This document shows positions 18,821-31,384 of a stretch of 64,000 bases of DNA, piece after piece. Source of the DNA: Catenaria anguillulae PL171 (lineage: Eukaryota; Blastocladiomycota; Blastocladiomycetes; Blastocladiales; Catenariaceae); NCBI GenBank assembly GCA_002102555.1, contig MCFL01000050.1, forward strand, positions 1-64,000, in the 5' to 3' direction. Position 1 is the first letter of the stretch, and each line of letters begins with the position of its first letter. Below the pieces are notes generated by a model. It ran no database searches. It was not told where the DNA came from and saw only the letters and a list, made by a program, of their open reading frames with translations. The translations under genes and the position numbers were made by a program.

Positions 18821-21800
18821 CGCGTCTACACCGTCCCGACGCGTCGTGAGAGACTTGGCTGAGATGGGATATGTGCAAGCAAGTGGAACGGTGACAAGGC
18901 AGTCAGGCACGTCACGAGTTGTCGGTGCCAGTCGGCAGTTACCTGTATCGCCGCAGTCGAGGCACAAGTGGAGTAGAGCGTGGTCGGGGGGCACAACACC
19001 CTCGTCAAGCATCAGGCAAGTGCATTCCACAAGATGGCGCAGCGTGACAAGAGGCCCGTGTACCGTGTCTCGCAGATCGACTGCAGCACACACACTCAAG
19101 GTTGGCGACCCGTTTTCCCCCAAGAAGACCATGAGTTGGTCAACATGGTGCTGCGGCGTGAGGGCCAGGCGGGGCTGGATCGGCAGAGCGGAAATTGGGC
19201 CAAGGGATGTACACCAGGCAGATACGGCATTGGTCAAGGCAACCAGTGCATCGTGTAGGCGACCACGGCGAGGGCTCCCCTTGGCAAGTAAATGTCGGAT
19301 AGAGGCAAACGCGTTTGCATACCGTGCTGGAGTACTGTCCTGGTCTTGAAAACAACAAAGGGAAACAAGGGGAGAAAGTGAGTAAACACCAGCGTCGTGG
19401 AGACGGGAACGCAAGGTATGAAGGACAGGCGATGGAATAATGGCCTCCAATGGGATGTCATCCACTGGGCAAACGCGTAAAGGGTCGACACGCCCAGCAA
19501 GGTGAATCGAGGTGAGAGAACCAGAGAGAAGGGGAAGGAGGTTCAGAAGCGGAGAGGCAGGAAGCCCTTGTGATGTAAATTGGCTTGGCGGGTGCGAAAG
19601 TGGGTTGACCCACCAACGGATCGCACGTTGGGCAAGACTGGTCATGGCGCATGCGACTTGAAAGTGCTCGCTTTGCACGGGTTGGCTCAGACAGTAGCGA
19701 AGGTGCGAGACTCGAGCTGCAAGGATGGTGTGTTTGATGGAGGCGAGACCATATGTAGCTGCATCGTAGAAAAGCGAGACTGGTGTGTTGGACGGCAATC
19801 GGGCCGCAGCTCGAACCGCTGCACGAAGCTTAGCGTCAAGCTGGTCAAGGAATGTCGGTGACGGGATGTAGCCGGATGCACGGTATGCAACCGCGGGGAC
19901 GATTGCTGAATTGATCACATATACCACAATCCTGGCAGGGACCCGTTTCGTCCTCAGGACGTTGATCGCACTTGTCACGGCATCCCTCATCACTTTTTCT
20001 GTCGCTTTCCTTGGTCCCGAGCCATCCACAAACACGCCCAGATACCTCTTCATCTCACTTGGGCCTGCGCGTGGTACCTCAACTCCTCTTGACGTCACAC
20101 TCCCCACTCCGCCGTCTCTCGTGTTGAACGCCAGTACAAAGCCTTTGCTTGCGTTTGCCCGGATCCGGGTGAGTAGATTGAATGCGTCGACCAAGTCCAC
20201 CACCTGCTGGAGCAGCTCACGCGAGCGGGCAAAAAAGATAGCATCGTCAATATACCCAATTGCACGTACCGCCGACGGCCAATCACCCTCACGCTTCCAA
20301 ATGGCTGCCCATCACCTGCGTCCGGCACCTTGATCAGTAGCTCAACACCACCGCAACTCTCCTCCACTGCACACAACAGAATGTCATAGAATGCGTTCCA
20401 TAGGAACGGCGATTCGACGCCACCCTGGGGTATACCGCGATGGAGTTGGATCCGTCTTGTCAATCCAAACGCCGTGATCACCGACGCAGTGCGCCCCTCT
20501 AGGAAGTTGCGACAGTAGAAATCCACAAATCGCACTGGCAAACCAATCGCAAGAGCGCCAGGCGTACAAAGTGATGTGGTACAGTATCAAATGCTTTCGA
20601 CTTGTCCTCTGAATACGCCCACAGCTCCTCCTCAGCGTCGGCTGCTTGCGCTTGGGCAATAAGACCATGGAGAATGTCGATCGGGAGACGTGTGTCAGTA
20701 CCCTTGAGCGCTGAGAATCGAGCACCACGCAGCACTTGCTTTTCAACGGCCACATCTTGAATACGCCGCCACATGACCGCATTGAACAGCTTGGATGCAC
20801 ATTCGAGTAGGGTAATGGGGCGCATGGCGTCAACGTCGCCCGTGTAACCCTCTGCCTTTTTTGGCGTCAGGTAAATGACTCCATATCGCCACTCGCTTGG
20901 CACCCAGTCTGCCAAATACATGTCAGTGAACAAGCATGCTAGAATTCTGTGCCCGACGGTTCCAAGCGCAGCGTAGTGGCGGTGTCGAAGTCCTGTTGCC
21001 CCTGGGGCCTTGTCGATGTCTATAGAACACAAGACGTGAGCAATGTCCTCGGGTGTAACCTCCTTTTCCACTCCACCCCACCACGATTCGTGGACCCAAT
21101 ACAGTGGTTGCAGCGCTCGACGGATCGATACTGGAGCCTGATCCACGTTTCCGGGTTCCTCATGTCCAAAGCAACCTTGCCAGTGAGCAGCTGTCGCATC
21201 CATGACCTCGCTTGGAAGCAGCTTGATGCCTCTGCAGTCACCACCCGTCCAGGCAGTTGGGTGGTCGTTTTTGCTCCATGACCGATCGCATGACCACTCC
21301 GGTTCCAATGCCAAACTTTTCCGCTCGCGAGGCCACTGCAGCGTCGATTTGCTCCTTTCTTGCCTGTGCCGATTCCGTTGCCACAATCTCAAGCAGTCGC
21401 TCTTTTTCACGCACCAGGTCGTCATGCGAGGATTCCGTACCAATTGACGGCGCCACTCGGCCAAGCGCATCACGTTCCTCAACAGACAAGTTAGTGGAAG
21501 GGTTGTCAAGCAAGCGTCGCAGCGCACCAAGCGCCAACGCTGAATCCGTCTTGCTCTCCGGTGGCTTCAAAACAGATCCGTAGGACTCGGAGGCACAACG
21601 CTTCTTGTGAGGTAACTGTGCACGGCTGGCAGCCAGCATGATGTTCTCATACAGGTACCATCTGTGCCCAATTGGCAGTGCTGGGTCCAAAACGGCCGGA
21701 AGTTGATTGTTGTCGCTGCTTTCGAGTGACTCGGCGTCGACCCACGCTGGGAAGGTGTCGGTGTTGTTGATTCGAATCCCTAGATCTGTGCACACTCTGG

Positions 21801-21840
21801 AGACAAACGCGGCCCACGACTTGCCAGTTAGACGGTTCTC
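18821..21840 (-). pseudogene. LINE-B ORF2 reverse transcriptase region
   Basis: Reads from high to low coordinates in at least three frames. Recognisable pieces: DIDKAPGATGLRHRHYA, MRPITLLECASKLF, YSEDKSKAFDTVPHHF, HRGIPQGGVESPF, then the thumb (FLDQLDAKLRAAVRAAARLP) and a conserved cysteine stretch HLCLDCGDTGNC. The same region at 45.8-48.5 kb has the catalytic GYIDDAIFFA. The frame changes make it inactive. The G1 element is inserted shortly after TTRRDGVDA. Confidence 0.8.
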
Positions 21841-22909
21841 ATCGAGTACATACCTGGCGCCTCTTGTCGGCTCGTCGTCGCATGTGAACAAGGTCGCGGT
21901 CCAGTCGGAGTGCAAGCGCCGTTTGAAGAACGAGTCGCGCGTGGTCAAAGCCCCGGGCGTCAACAATTGACATGGCAAGCACGTCATGTGTGATGGTTGG
22001 CGAAACAAAGACACGGTCCAGGCGCCCACCGGCCTCGTGCGTACTCACAGCCATATCCAGATGCACTGCAAGGTCCAAGAGCCCGTTCCCAAGCGCAATC
22101 GTCTCCAACGGCCGACTTGCAGCGTCCTCTCGCTCGTTTGTGTCACCCGCAATCAGCAGTAGCTCGCCCCTTGCATCCGCCGTCTCTATCTCAACTCGTA
22201 GGCGTTGGACCAGCGACGCGCGAATGGTTGGGTCTTGAGGCGGCGCATAAACGCCAACAATGCGCAGCCGGAAGTCGCCACGGCCCTGGAGCGTGAACGC
22301 CACCATGTAGCCGTCGTAAACAGACCATCTGCCAACGTAACTCTCGAGTCTCGGGTCTATCGCAACCAATACACCGGATCCCTGTGCACGTGAGCCGTCG
22401 TGTGTAACCTTGATCATCCATTCTTGGTCGAGCGCCGCACAGTTCAGCCCGCGGGCCCCCTTGTCGGACAACTTGGTCTCTGTTGTGATCACAATGCCCG
22501 CACGTTGTTGTTGCGCGTAGTTGAGGGTCTCGACAAGGCGGTCGTGCGCTTGGGAGCCGCGGATGTTGGCGACTAGGATGTTGGTGGGGAACTCGGCGTG
22601 TGTTGATAAGTCAGCATCAGTGTTGTTGCCGCTCGGTCGGAGTCTTACAGTCTGTGGTTGCCGCCAATGCGGCTTACGTCTATTAGTAAGGTTGTCTGTG
22701 GTGAGGTTGAAGCAGTACCAAAAGCCGTTGTCCGATGCGGTAAATCCAAAGAGTCGACAGGTCGGTTGGGTGGAACCATCATTGAGCTCGGGGAATGTCA
22801 GCCGTTTGGTTGTCAGACCCCCTTGTCTCTCCACCGTGCCACCTTCTCCGTGCAGGCGATTTTGCGAAGTTTCACCCGAGCGGCTCGGCAGCTCCCGCTG
22901 CAACACCAA
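21839..22909 (-). pseudogene. LINE-B ORF2 endonuclease region
   Basis: 356 codons open. Apurinic-type endonuclease motifs: FPTNILVANIRGSQ, VITTETKLSDKG (catalytic E), LLIAGDTNERED, GRLDRVFVSP and ARGFDHARLV. Matches 44850-45700 in the plus-strand copy. The first ~90 residues before the domain are low in similarity to known folds. The start is near the end of ORF1. Confidence 0.82.
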
Positions 22910-22937
22910 AGGGAGAGTTGACCGTCCAGTTGCCCGC

Positions 22938-22979
22938 GTTTTTTTTTTTTTTTTTTCCCGTTTTTTTTTTCAGACACAC

Positions 22980-23016
<37 letters not shown>

Positions 23017-23020
23017 CGGG

Positions 23021-23048
<28 letters not shown>
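22938..23048. repeat. A/T inverted repeat in LINE-B ORF1
   Basis: T18-CCCG-T10, a 10-base spacer cagacacacc, then A35-GCGGG-A28: two arms able to form a long hairpin. Together with about 80 bp to its right it is missing from the second LINE-B, so it is an insertion. It may be two tail-like tracts joined head to head. Confidence 0.7.
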
Positions 23049-23052
<4 letters not shown>

Positions 23053-24814
23053 GATCAAGAATGTATGGAGTAAAGCACCGCAAAATATGCAAGGAAAGAA
23101 GAGCCATGTGGACTCCATCGTTCGGGACCGGGTTGCGTCGCGTGACCGCGACTGTCTGCCTTGGTTGTTGTGTACACCCGCCGTCTTCTGCTTTTTCCTA
23201 CCACGACCATTTTGACTGCACCGGATGAAGTTGCCATGGCGATGGCGACGGTTGGCAGCCGTCCTCGATCTTTGTCCCTTGTCCCTGGGGGCGGCCGGTT
23301 GGGTTTCGTCCACCTCCATCTCGTCGGCCTCTGTAATCTCGTCATCCACAAAGATTGCCTCGCTCTCCTTTGCAAATTCCGCCAGGGCTTTGGTAACGGA
23401 AGCAGTAGCGGCTTGGTCACCGCCGACAATGGCCAACAGAGATGTCACGAGCGTTGTGAGGAGCATACTTTGCTTTTGCACGAATGCCTTCAAGCGGCCT
23501 TCCGTTGCTTTCTGGGTTTTGCCCCACCTTCTCTTCTGATGCCGCCAGCGCAGCACGCAAACGCGAGTTTTCTGCTTCGAGCAGAGTAATGCGATCCGGC
23601 GAGTCCGGGTATTTGGTTGGTCGGCCTGCTGTTCGTCTCGCGCATTTCTTGAGCGTCCACCCACAGCTGCAGCATATGACTGGCCTGGCAGTACTCAGGG
23701 TTCACTTGACCTGCGAACGGGCGCTGACCCAGCTTGATCCTTCTTGGCCTTTTCGGCTGCTTGCCATGTCTTAAGGGCTTGACACTCGATGCGGAGATGC
23801 TCCAGCGACCCACACGCAAAGCACAACTTTGCCGTCCTTGGGTAGGCTTGAACCCGACAGCTGTTTGCGTTAAGGCGACCATCTTGCTGCAGCACCTTGG
23901 CCCGCTCTTCATCGTTTGCCGCCTGCCAGACCACAAAAGAGAAGTCTCGGGGCAAGAGTTGTCGACCGCGATCACCCGCCCGTTTGGCTCCATAGTCTGG
24001 AGGACGGAGAGGTTATCCTTGCCGCAAAGCATCTTGACGCCAAGGGCAGGATCCGCGTACTTGACCTTGAAATCCTCAAGTGATTGGTAGAATGATACGT
24101 ATTGGCGCCGGTAATACAAAGGTGACGACGTCTGCGCCGCACGCAAATCATCCTCAGTCGCGAAGGCGACCTTGAAGAACCGCCAACGGAGCACGTCCGC
24201 CCTGCCACGGATTGCTTGCACTTGGAAATGTTGGCGAAGCACGCCTCGGACTTCATCATGGGTAGCCGCAAAGCTAACCGGTCCTGCCCAAAGCTCGAGC
24301 TGGCGCGGTTGGCCATCGACCTCGTCCCACAGATGTTTGATAATTTGGCACCTGCCAACGTTTTGGACAATGATCGGTCCGGTGGGGTCGCTGTCGTGCT
24401 GAAGATCACTTTGTAAACGTCTTGGCCTTGGGGCCCACCACGCGAGAGCTTGTGTGACTTGGGGTGCGCAGTATAATCAATACCTTGGCGTTCAAGGGCA
24501 ATCCGAACCGTGGACGAGAGGTCAATGTTGCTTTTGATTTCGTCCTTGTGCACAACGACCGCAAATTCGCGGAGGGAGCTGGCGGCCGATCCGATTTCAG
24601 CCCGCGTATCACCGCGGCGGGGTGCCAAGGCGGCGTTGCGGATTTTATACTTGCGCTGGACGACAATGAAGCCGTCGTCTTCGCCAGCTTTCAATTGCTG
24701 GTCGTCGCGGGTTTGTTGCTGATCACCTGTGGCAGGGCGCGTTTCGCGATCGTCTCCCCTGTGCTGGGGCGGCGTAGGGTCGCCAGGGCCCACTTGGGGG
24801 GCGTTGGAAGACAT
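22950..24814 (-). pseudogene. LINE-B ORF1, gag-like
   Basis: Starts MSSNAPQVGPGDPTPPQHRG at 24814. The region holds a CCHC knuckle CFACGSLEHLRIEC near 23.83 kb and a basic, acidic-patch C-terminus (VDDEITEADEMEVDETQP). The frame shifts at least twice between 24.3 and 23.7 kb. The homologous ORF1 at 42949-44563 has the same knuckle. A ~170-bp stretch with long A/T runs at its 3' end is absent from the other copy. Confidence 0.75.
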
Positions 24815-24904
24815 TTGGGCAGCAGAATCGACAGTATTCAATTGTAAGGGTGTATTGCATTGAGTTCTTGGCGAGGATGCTTGGCAACAGGCGATCATGC
24901 GCTT

Positions 24905-26564
24905 GGCGTGGACCAGCCGCTTTTTTCGGACTTGGCTGTTGCCGTGCAGATTATTCCAATGTTCCTGGGCCTCCCAGATGCCGAAGCAATTGCGTCACGC
25001 CACCCGTCACCGCTGCACGATTTGTTGCTTGTCCTTCGTGCGCTGGTAAAGGAAAGGGATATTGTGCTTGAGCTCGTCAAGGTCAAGGGCCATGATGGGA
25101 ATGTCGAGAACGAAAAGGCAGACGAGTTGGCTCGTTGTGGTGCAAACTGCCGCGAGGTGTGCGCCCTATCGCCGCGGTTTACGGGTGAAATTGACTTTGG
25201 GGCGCTGGTGCAGATCGGCCATGAGTTGGTGTATGCGCAGGTGGGCCGCGAAATCCGGCGTCAAGTGCAGGTGCAATCCCGTATCGAGCTGTATTCGTAC
25301 ATGCTCAAGCTGGTTGGCCAGCCGGACTTGATCGTGTTCGATGGGGCCATTCGCAATGGCCGTAAGGCGTCGTCCATGATCGCGTCATTGGCTGACGATT
25401 CATCAGTCACGTTCCGCGTCAAGGTTTTGACGGGCCGCCTGCCAACTCGCGCCCAGCTCCACAAGTATTGGCCGGGCCAGGTACCATCCCCGAATTGCGT
25501 GCTTTGTGGCGCGCTTGACGATCAACGGCACTGGTTCAGATGCCCAGCGCTCGCCGACTTTCTCTGGACGTGCCGGCTAGACGTGCATGATCAAGTGTTG
25601 GGGCTGCTACGGCGCCGTAAGATGACAGCGCACTGTGAGTCTGCAAGAACACTGGTCGAGCGACTCATGAGCTTGCCCAAGATCCGAGCGACGGCAGCGT
25701 GCGTGGTTGACGTTCACTTGCGACAGCAGTTCCCCCAACTTGCACCCGCTCTTGCGCAGATTGTTGCCATTGCCTCCACGACCATCCGGCTGTATTGTGG
25801 AAGGAACGTTGCAGGCTTGTTGGACCAATTGAGCGGCGCGCACCAGAGGAACGGTCAACTCATCAGCCTTGCCAGTGTGCCCATTGCCAAGAGGGACACA
25901 CCTCAGGGACCCGGCAGTCGCTCATGGGTTCCGCACTCATTGCCGCGCACTACATCCACGAGTGCCGTGTTGGCTGCCCGCCACTTGCTGGCTCCCTGAC
26001 CACCTCGCAAGTGCCAGTTTCCTTTGATGAGTGGCGATTCCACGGCACATTCCCAGGGCTCTCGACCCCCCGATTCGGATTTGGCCACGCAGAGCAACGC
26101 TTTGCTACTCGCGTTGGAGTACAGCCAGGTACACACTCTATTTTTGTCCCCTCGCCGTCCCCTACGGCTATCTCTGCGCTTGTGGCGTAATTCCTCTTCC
26201 ATCCCTCCATGTCTCTTGTTGAACTTACCCTGTTCCCCATCATTTGCTTTTGAACCATCGATTTTCATTTGCATGTTGTTGATTCTGTGCACCCATGATG
26301 TGGTTGAGTGGTAACTTTTGGATTTTGTTACTCCTTTTCTGTTTACCTCCTCTTTTTCCCTCTCCTCCTCACCCTCTTTTTTTTTCACCCCATGGCCGAG
26401 TGCCCCTACCACCAACTGCATTGCCATTTTCCCTGCTTGCTTTTGTCGTTTATTGAGTGTTTTGGATCTGTGACCTTCCGGCTCTTGTACCTTATTTCAG
26501 GGCTATTGTGTTGGTTTTTCAGCTTCAATACATGTGGTAGTGATGTAAAAAAAAAAAAAAAAAA
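24905..26564 (+). mobile_element. LINE-B copy, 5'-truncated, plus strand
   Basis: Begins in RNase H and ends with caatacatgtggtagtgatg plus A18 (26547-26564). It lies head to head with the main LINE-B. The 3' flank is LINE-A ORF1 sequence. No matching left duplication found. The 3' UTR (26191-26546) matches 10607-11072. Confidence 0.85.
24912..26190 (+). pseudogene. LINE-B ORF2 C-terminal part
   Basis: From SDLAVAVQIIPMFLGL (third RNase H acidic site) through VKVKGHDGN and NEKADELARCG to the zinc motif CVLCGALDDQRHWFRC and the tail FHGTFPGLSTPRFGF ending SALVA. One frame change lies between 25.80 and 25.95 kb, otherwise open. It shows the tail that the main copy has lost and allows the LINE-B C-terminus to be defined. 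Confidence 0.82.
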
Positions 26565-27409
26565 CCGCCCGCAACTGCCGCCACACAGACTGCGACACCA
26601 TGCTCCACCTGTATGGTATCCCTCCCAGTGCCACTGCCATTCTGATTGGCAAGGCGCTTCAGAATGCTGGTCTCTCTGTGTCCGCCTGGCGCATTGAGTT
26701 GAACAAGGATGGCAAGAAGCTGTCACGTGCGGTGGTCGTTTTTCTGTCTGCTGATGCTGCCGAGGCAGCCACGCATGTCAAGGTTAGGTACACTTGGCAT
26801 GACCTCAATGTCGCGCTTGCGTGGGCTCCAGCCAGCACCCCTCTGTGTTTCGCCTGCCACAAAAGTGGCCATGCCGCTGCAACCTGCCCCCGCAGCCGCT
26901 CACTCTGTGCACTTCTACAGTCCCGCAAAGCAATCCGCAATGCTGTCTCCTCTGCTCCCGGCCACACCTCCATTATTTTTTTTTTTTTTTTTTAAAATAC
27001 AAGCAGCCTATGTACTGAGGGAGATCTAACCATTTATACACAAAGACACAAGCTCATACACACAAACACACAACTCCTTGGACTTGGCACTTGGGTACTT
27101 GCTTGGGGCCTTGGACCTTTGGCTTGATTCCGGTCTTGTACAGCCACCAACAAAGGGTGGGCAAAGCAAGAATGCAAGCAATGCAGGTGCAGGGGCCAGG
27201 AGGCCAGGGGACAGAAGGAGGCAATGTGGAGCAGAGACCAAGCAACCACAAGTGCACCAGATGACTTGGGTGGGGTTCGAACCCACAACCTTCGCCTTGC
27301 AAGGCGGGAGTGTTGCCACTATGCCAAAACCACTGGCGGCCACACCTCCATTATTCCCATCCACTGCCTTGCCCCCTCTCTTGTCCGCCCCGGCATGTCC
27401 TTCTGTGAT
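26565..27409 (+). pseudogene. LINE-A-type ORF1 fragment (split by a SINE)
   Basis: Matches LINE-A copy 1 from about 1495 to 1960, including CFACHKSGHAAATC, at roughly 90% identity, so it is a related but distinct copy. S2a interrupts it at 26978. The left end abuts the poly(A) of LINE-B and the right end the tail of LINE-C1, with no duplication, so the fragment is a rearranged remnant. Confidence 0.82.
26978..27337 (-). mobile_element. SINE S2a
   Basis: 360 bp, tRNA-derived head at the high-coordinate end (complement of ttggcatagtgg and ggttcgaacc, anticodon-arm palindrome cgccttgcaaggcg) and tail ...ggctgcttgtatttt plus oligo-A. Duplication ggccacacctccattatt at 26960-26977 and 27338-27355. 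Very similar to four other S2 copies at 51.9, 53.4, 58.1 and 59.5 kb. Confidence 0.88.
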
Positions 27410-27931
27410 TTTTTTTTTAGCCACGTTGCATGTATTTATAAAATCATATCAGATCTGAACACCCAAAGAGAAAGGGAAAGGGGGGATAATTCAAACAGAC
27501 ACTCAGAATACACCTGCCTGAGGCAGCAACAGGCACACAACACAATGGAAGGAGCGGTTGGCAACAGTGGGGGGGGGGGGGAGGGGGGAAGGAGAGTATG
27601 TAAGCCAATGGTGGTAAGGGCAAGAAATCAAGGTGAGGGCAAAGGCAGCATCAAGAGTGCAGGTAGGGGGGGGGAGGGTCGAGGCACGGGTGTATGACAA
27701 TCGATGCAGGGGAGCGGGGGAAACAAGCAGTTCATGTGAGACATCTGATCTTTTTTTATTTTTTTTTGCGGTGGTTTTCACTTTTCCAACGGAATTTCAG
27801 AAGAGGGAGTGAGGCTGGCGGGGTGACTATCAGGGGGCTAGGTTTGTGGCAGGGAGAGGACAGGAACAAAAGTCGTGTGGGGCCCAGACAAGCTGCGCAC
27901 CACAACCCGGTTTACAAAACGTTTTGTTGAT

Positions 27932-28306
27932 TTTTTTTTTATTTTACCTCAGGACAATTACACATATGATAGTGACTTTCAAGAACACACAACACAAACT
28001 TGGGGCTTGGGGGATGTACTTGATCGTCTTGTGCTTTGACATAGCCAGGAACATGGGTGTAACCGAGGATGCTTGCCGAGAGGGGGCTCAGATTGTTGAG
28101 TTGAGTGGGTGGGATCCACCCCGGCGGCTTGGACCCAAAACAACTGAAATTTAACTTGTGCTTGGCAAACAAACCAAATCCACACACAAGCGAGTGGCAA
28201 GGACTATAGAAACACTATACCAGAATCGCCACCTGTGGGGTTCGAACCCACGACCTCCACAGTGGACGCCCAGCGCCTTAACCACTGGGCCATGACAGCC
28301 CATACA
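27932..28306 (-). mobile_element. SINE S4a
   Basis: 375 bp with a tRNA-like head near 28225-28300 (ggttcgaacccacg on the plus strand) and tail complement ttgtcctgaggtaaaat. Duplication aaaacgttttgttgat at 27916-27931 and 28307-28322, inside LINE-C. Confidence 0.87.
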
Positions 28307-28322
28307 AAAACGTTTTGTTGAT

Positions 28323-29497
28323 GGCTGGAGTCCGAGAAGCAGTTGTGCCAGGCCCGGCATGGCACCAAGGTGATGCCAGAACGCCCAAGGAAGCGGCCTG
28401 ATGTTGTCTTGGGCAGCACCAAGGAGGGGTGGAGCACCAACAGCCAACTCGTGCGTGAAGTGGCATGCAATTTCAGCTGCAGACACAGGCGCCGCTACTT
28501 GATGTTGTTGTTGACCTTTGGTCGTGCATACTTGGCAGAGGCAATTGGTCGTGCCTTGGTTGTCTTGGCCTGGTGGAGCAATCGAGCCAACCTTCTCACA
28601 CCGCGGCTTCCACACCGTGCACCAGACGAGCAACAAAACACTTGCCACAATCCACGGGAGCTGGGATGCAAGTCCGGGGAACCTCCTGCGTAGTGCCAAG
28701 TCTACTACACATGCTGCTGTTGCGCGCAGGCGACTTGGGTGCAACAAGTGGGCAAGCACACTTCTTGCCTGGACGGCAAGAGTCGTATCAGCACCTGGCA
28801 AAAGTTGCTCAACGCATTCGTGGGCCACCACACCAAGCTCCCACCGCTCATCAGCCAGCCTTGCACACACCACCCAATGCTGCTGGTCATCCAAAGAGCC
28901 ACACAGCGTGCAGAGCAGTGACGGGGCGCGATCCGGCCAGTACTTGTGCAATTGGGCGAGCGTTGGGAGCCGCCCCCTGAGCACCTTGACGCGAAAAGTG
29001 ACCAAAGAGTCGAGGGAGAATAATGCGACATGTGCGGCAGGCTTGCGGCCACTACGAACGGCCTTTGCAAATACGAGTATGTCGGGTTCTGGGACGAGCT
29101 TGTACACATGGCTTGCGAGCTGTACCCTTGCTTCTGCCCGAGATGCCGCCTGGAGCGCCTTGCCAAGGCTAGTGTACACTGGCAAGTGCCCAAGCTGCAA
29201 CAGTGCGCCAAAGTCGATCTCTGCAAGAAACTCCTTGCTAAACCTGCACGCCCGAGGCGCAGATGCCCCCCGTGACGCAAGCTGATCAGCCTTGTCGTTG
29301 TTGCGGTCTCCTGAGTGGCCTTTGACCTTGACTATGGTGATGCTCAGGTTGCGGCGGCGCACAATTGCCCTCAAAACAAGGAGGAGATCGAGCAGCGTGG
29401 GTGGCGAGCGCATTTCGGCGGTGATTGTGGTGGGTTCCGAGAGTGTGGTGGTGACAAGGAGACACACCGCTGCCGAGTCAGAGTGGACGCGTGCTCG
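28323..29497 (-). pseudogene. LINE-C ORF2 C-terminal part (copy 1)
   Basis: Open from the truncated 5' end: third RNase H site region VHSDSAAVCLL, VKVKGHSGDRNNDKADQLAS (fourth acidic site), then LVTFRVKVLRGRLPTLAQLHKYW and the zinc motif CTLCGSLDDQQHWVVC. It ends near the S4a boundary. About 95% like copy 2 at 31.9-33.6 kb, and shares the whole layout with LINE-B, so the two are sister families. Confidence 0.82.
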
Positions 29498-31384
29498 CTT
29501 CAATTGCCCTGTTGGCTCGGAGTTCCACCCTTCAGTTGACTTGGATCAATCCACAGGCCGTTTGCAACTCAAGGCACTTGCACTGACACTGCTCACATGC
29601 CGCCTCGACACGGGTAGCGACCGCAACGTCCTTCCCAAGCGGCTCGCTCATCACTTTCAATCTCATGTGCGAAAGCCGGCTCACCATTCGCAAATTCGCG
29701 GGGTCGGCGGCCTTCAAGCTTGCTTGGGCACCGTTGATTTGCTCCTGCAGGTGCATGGTCGGTCGGTCATTTGCGAGTTTGGAGTGTATGACATTGGCGA
29801 TGTGCTGCCACCCCTCATTGGCAATGCCACACTTCACACCCTCGGCATTGGCATCAGCAACCTTGATCCGGCCCACGGCAAGCAGCCCCGCCTGGATCCG
29901 GATGTTGACGACCGCACACCGCTCTTCCCCGAGGATCAGCCATCGCTCGTTGACAGATTGCCCAAGCAAATTCAAGCCCTTATCGACGAAAATGCATCCA
30001 TTCCCAAGGGCAATGCCTGCTCTCACCCGTTGTCGACAGTGGACGTTGACGTACTGCCCGGCAAAGACAAGCCGGTGCACGAAAGGGAGCGGCCGCTCAC
30101 GCAGGCCAAGAAAGTCGTGGTCAAGGCGCAGGTGGAAACATGGTTGGACGAGGATGTGATTGAGCAGAACGAGTACGAGTCGCCATGGAATTTGAATCTG
30201 GTGGTGGCCGACAAGAAGGACGCGCATGGCAACCACACTGGTTACCGTGTTTGTCTCAATCCACGCATCATCAACAACATCACACCGGACGATTCCCATG
30301 CTCTGCCACTCATTTTCGACCACCTCGACGAGGCGTGCGCCGCCAAGGTGTTTTCGTCAATTGACCTTTATGCATCGTTTCACCAATTCCGCATCTCTCG
30401 TCGCTCGCGCAAATACCTCTGCTTCAAGTGGCAAGGCGTTCAGTACCAGTTCAAGCGAGCGCCATTTGGGCTCAAGGCTCTCTCGTCGCAATTCCAGCGG
30501 GTCATGCAATCCATCTTTGCCGACCTGCCATTTGTGCGCGTTTAAATTGACGACCTTGTCATCTTCAGCGACTCAATTGACGAGCACACGTCTCATTTGG
30601 CCGAGGCATTGCGCCGGCTCAACCAGTTCAACCTGCGCATCAAACCGTCAAAGTGCCATTGGTATCGCTCCGAGCTTCACTACCTTGGCCACGTCATTGG
30701 CAACGGCATGATCCGCCCGGCTCCGGCCAAGATCATTGACATTCAGGGCTTGGAGCGGCCGACGACAGGCAAGCAGGTACAGTCGCTTCTTGGTACCATC
30801 AACTACCTGCGGCACTTTATTTTTTTTTGTTAACCACGTTGCATGTATTTATAAAATCGTATCAGCTCTGAGCATCCAAAGAGGAAGGGAAAGGGTGGAT
30901 AATTCAAACAGACACTCAGAATACACCTGCCAGAGGCAGCAACGGGCACACAACACAATGGAAGGAGCGGTTGGCAACAGTGGGGCGGGGGGGGGGGGGG
31001 AGGGGGGAGGGGGAAGGAAGAATATGTAAGCCAATGGTGATAAGGGCAAGAAATCAAGGTGAGGGCAAAGGCAGCATCAAGAGTGCAGGTTGGGGGGGGG
31101 GGGGGGTCGAGGCGCGGGCGTATGACAATCGATGCAGGGGGGCGTGGGAAACAAACAGTCCATGTGAGACATCCGATCTTTTTTTTTTTTTTGCGGTGGT
31201 TTTCATTTTTCCAACGGAAGTTCAGAAGAGGGAGTGAGGCGGGCGGGGTGACTGTCGGGGGGCTAGGTTTGTGGCAGGGAGAGGACAGGAACAAAAGTCG
31301 TGTGGGGCCCAGACAAGCTGTGCACCACAACCCGGTTTACGAAACGTTTTGTTGATGGCTGGAGTCCGAATAGCGGTTGTGCCA

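Larger units (their letters stand above)
10565..24880 (-). mobile_element. LINE-B main copy (interrupted)
   Basis: A minus-strand LINE whose 3' end (T16 on the plus strand, then the complement of caatacatgtggtagcgattc) lies at 10565-10606. The 5' end is near 24.86-24.9 kb. Order from its 5' end: ORF1 (24814 down), endonuclease (22909-21839), RT (to 18821), the G1 chromovirus insertion, then RNase H (12402-11416) and 3' UTR. Compared with the plus-strand copy at 24905-26564 it lacks about 0.7 kb near 11.58 kb, the zinc-motif region. ORF2 is spread over several frames. An old, inactive copy. Confidence 0.85.
27410..29497 (-). mobile_element. LINE-C copy 1, 5'-truncated
   Basis: The 3' end (complement of ataaatacatgcaacgtggc plus oligo-A) is at 27410. 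The 3' UTR holds a C-rich run (G12 on the plus strand near 27571). The 5' end, in RNase H, is near 29497 against chromovirus G2. S4a is nested at 27932-28306. Left and right flanks do not match, so the ends were rearranged or lie on a recombination join. Confidence 0.83.

Noticed and set aside
27026-27424. Repeated ~100-codon open frames (LPPCKAKVVGSNPTQ) at five sites
   Set aside because: They are the antisense or sense readings of SINE S2 and contain the tRNA B box; not genes.
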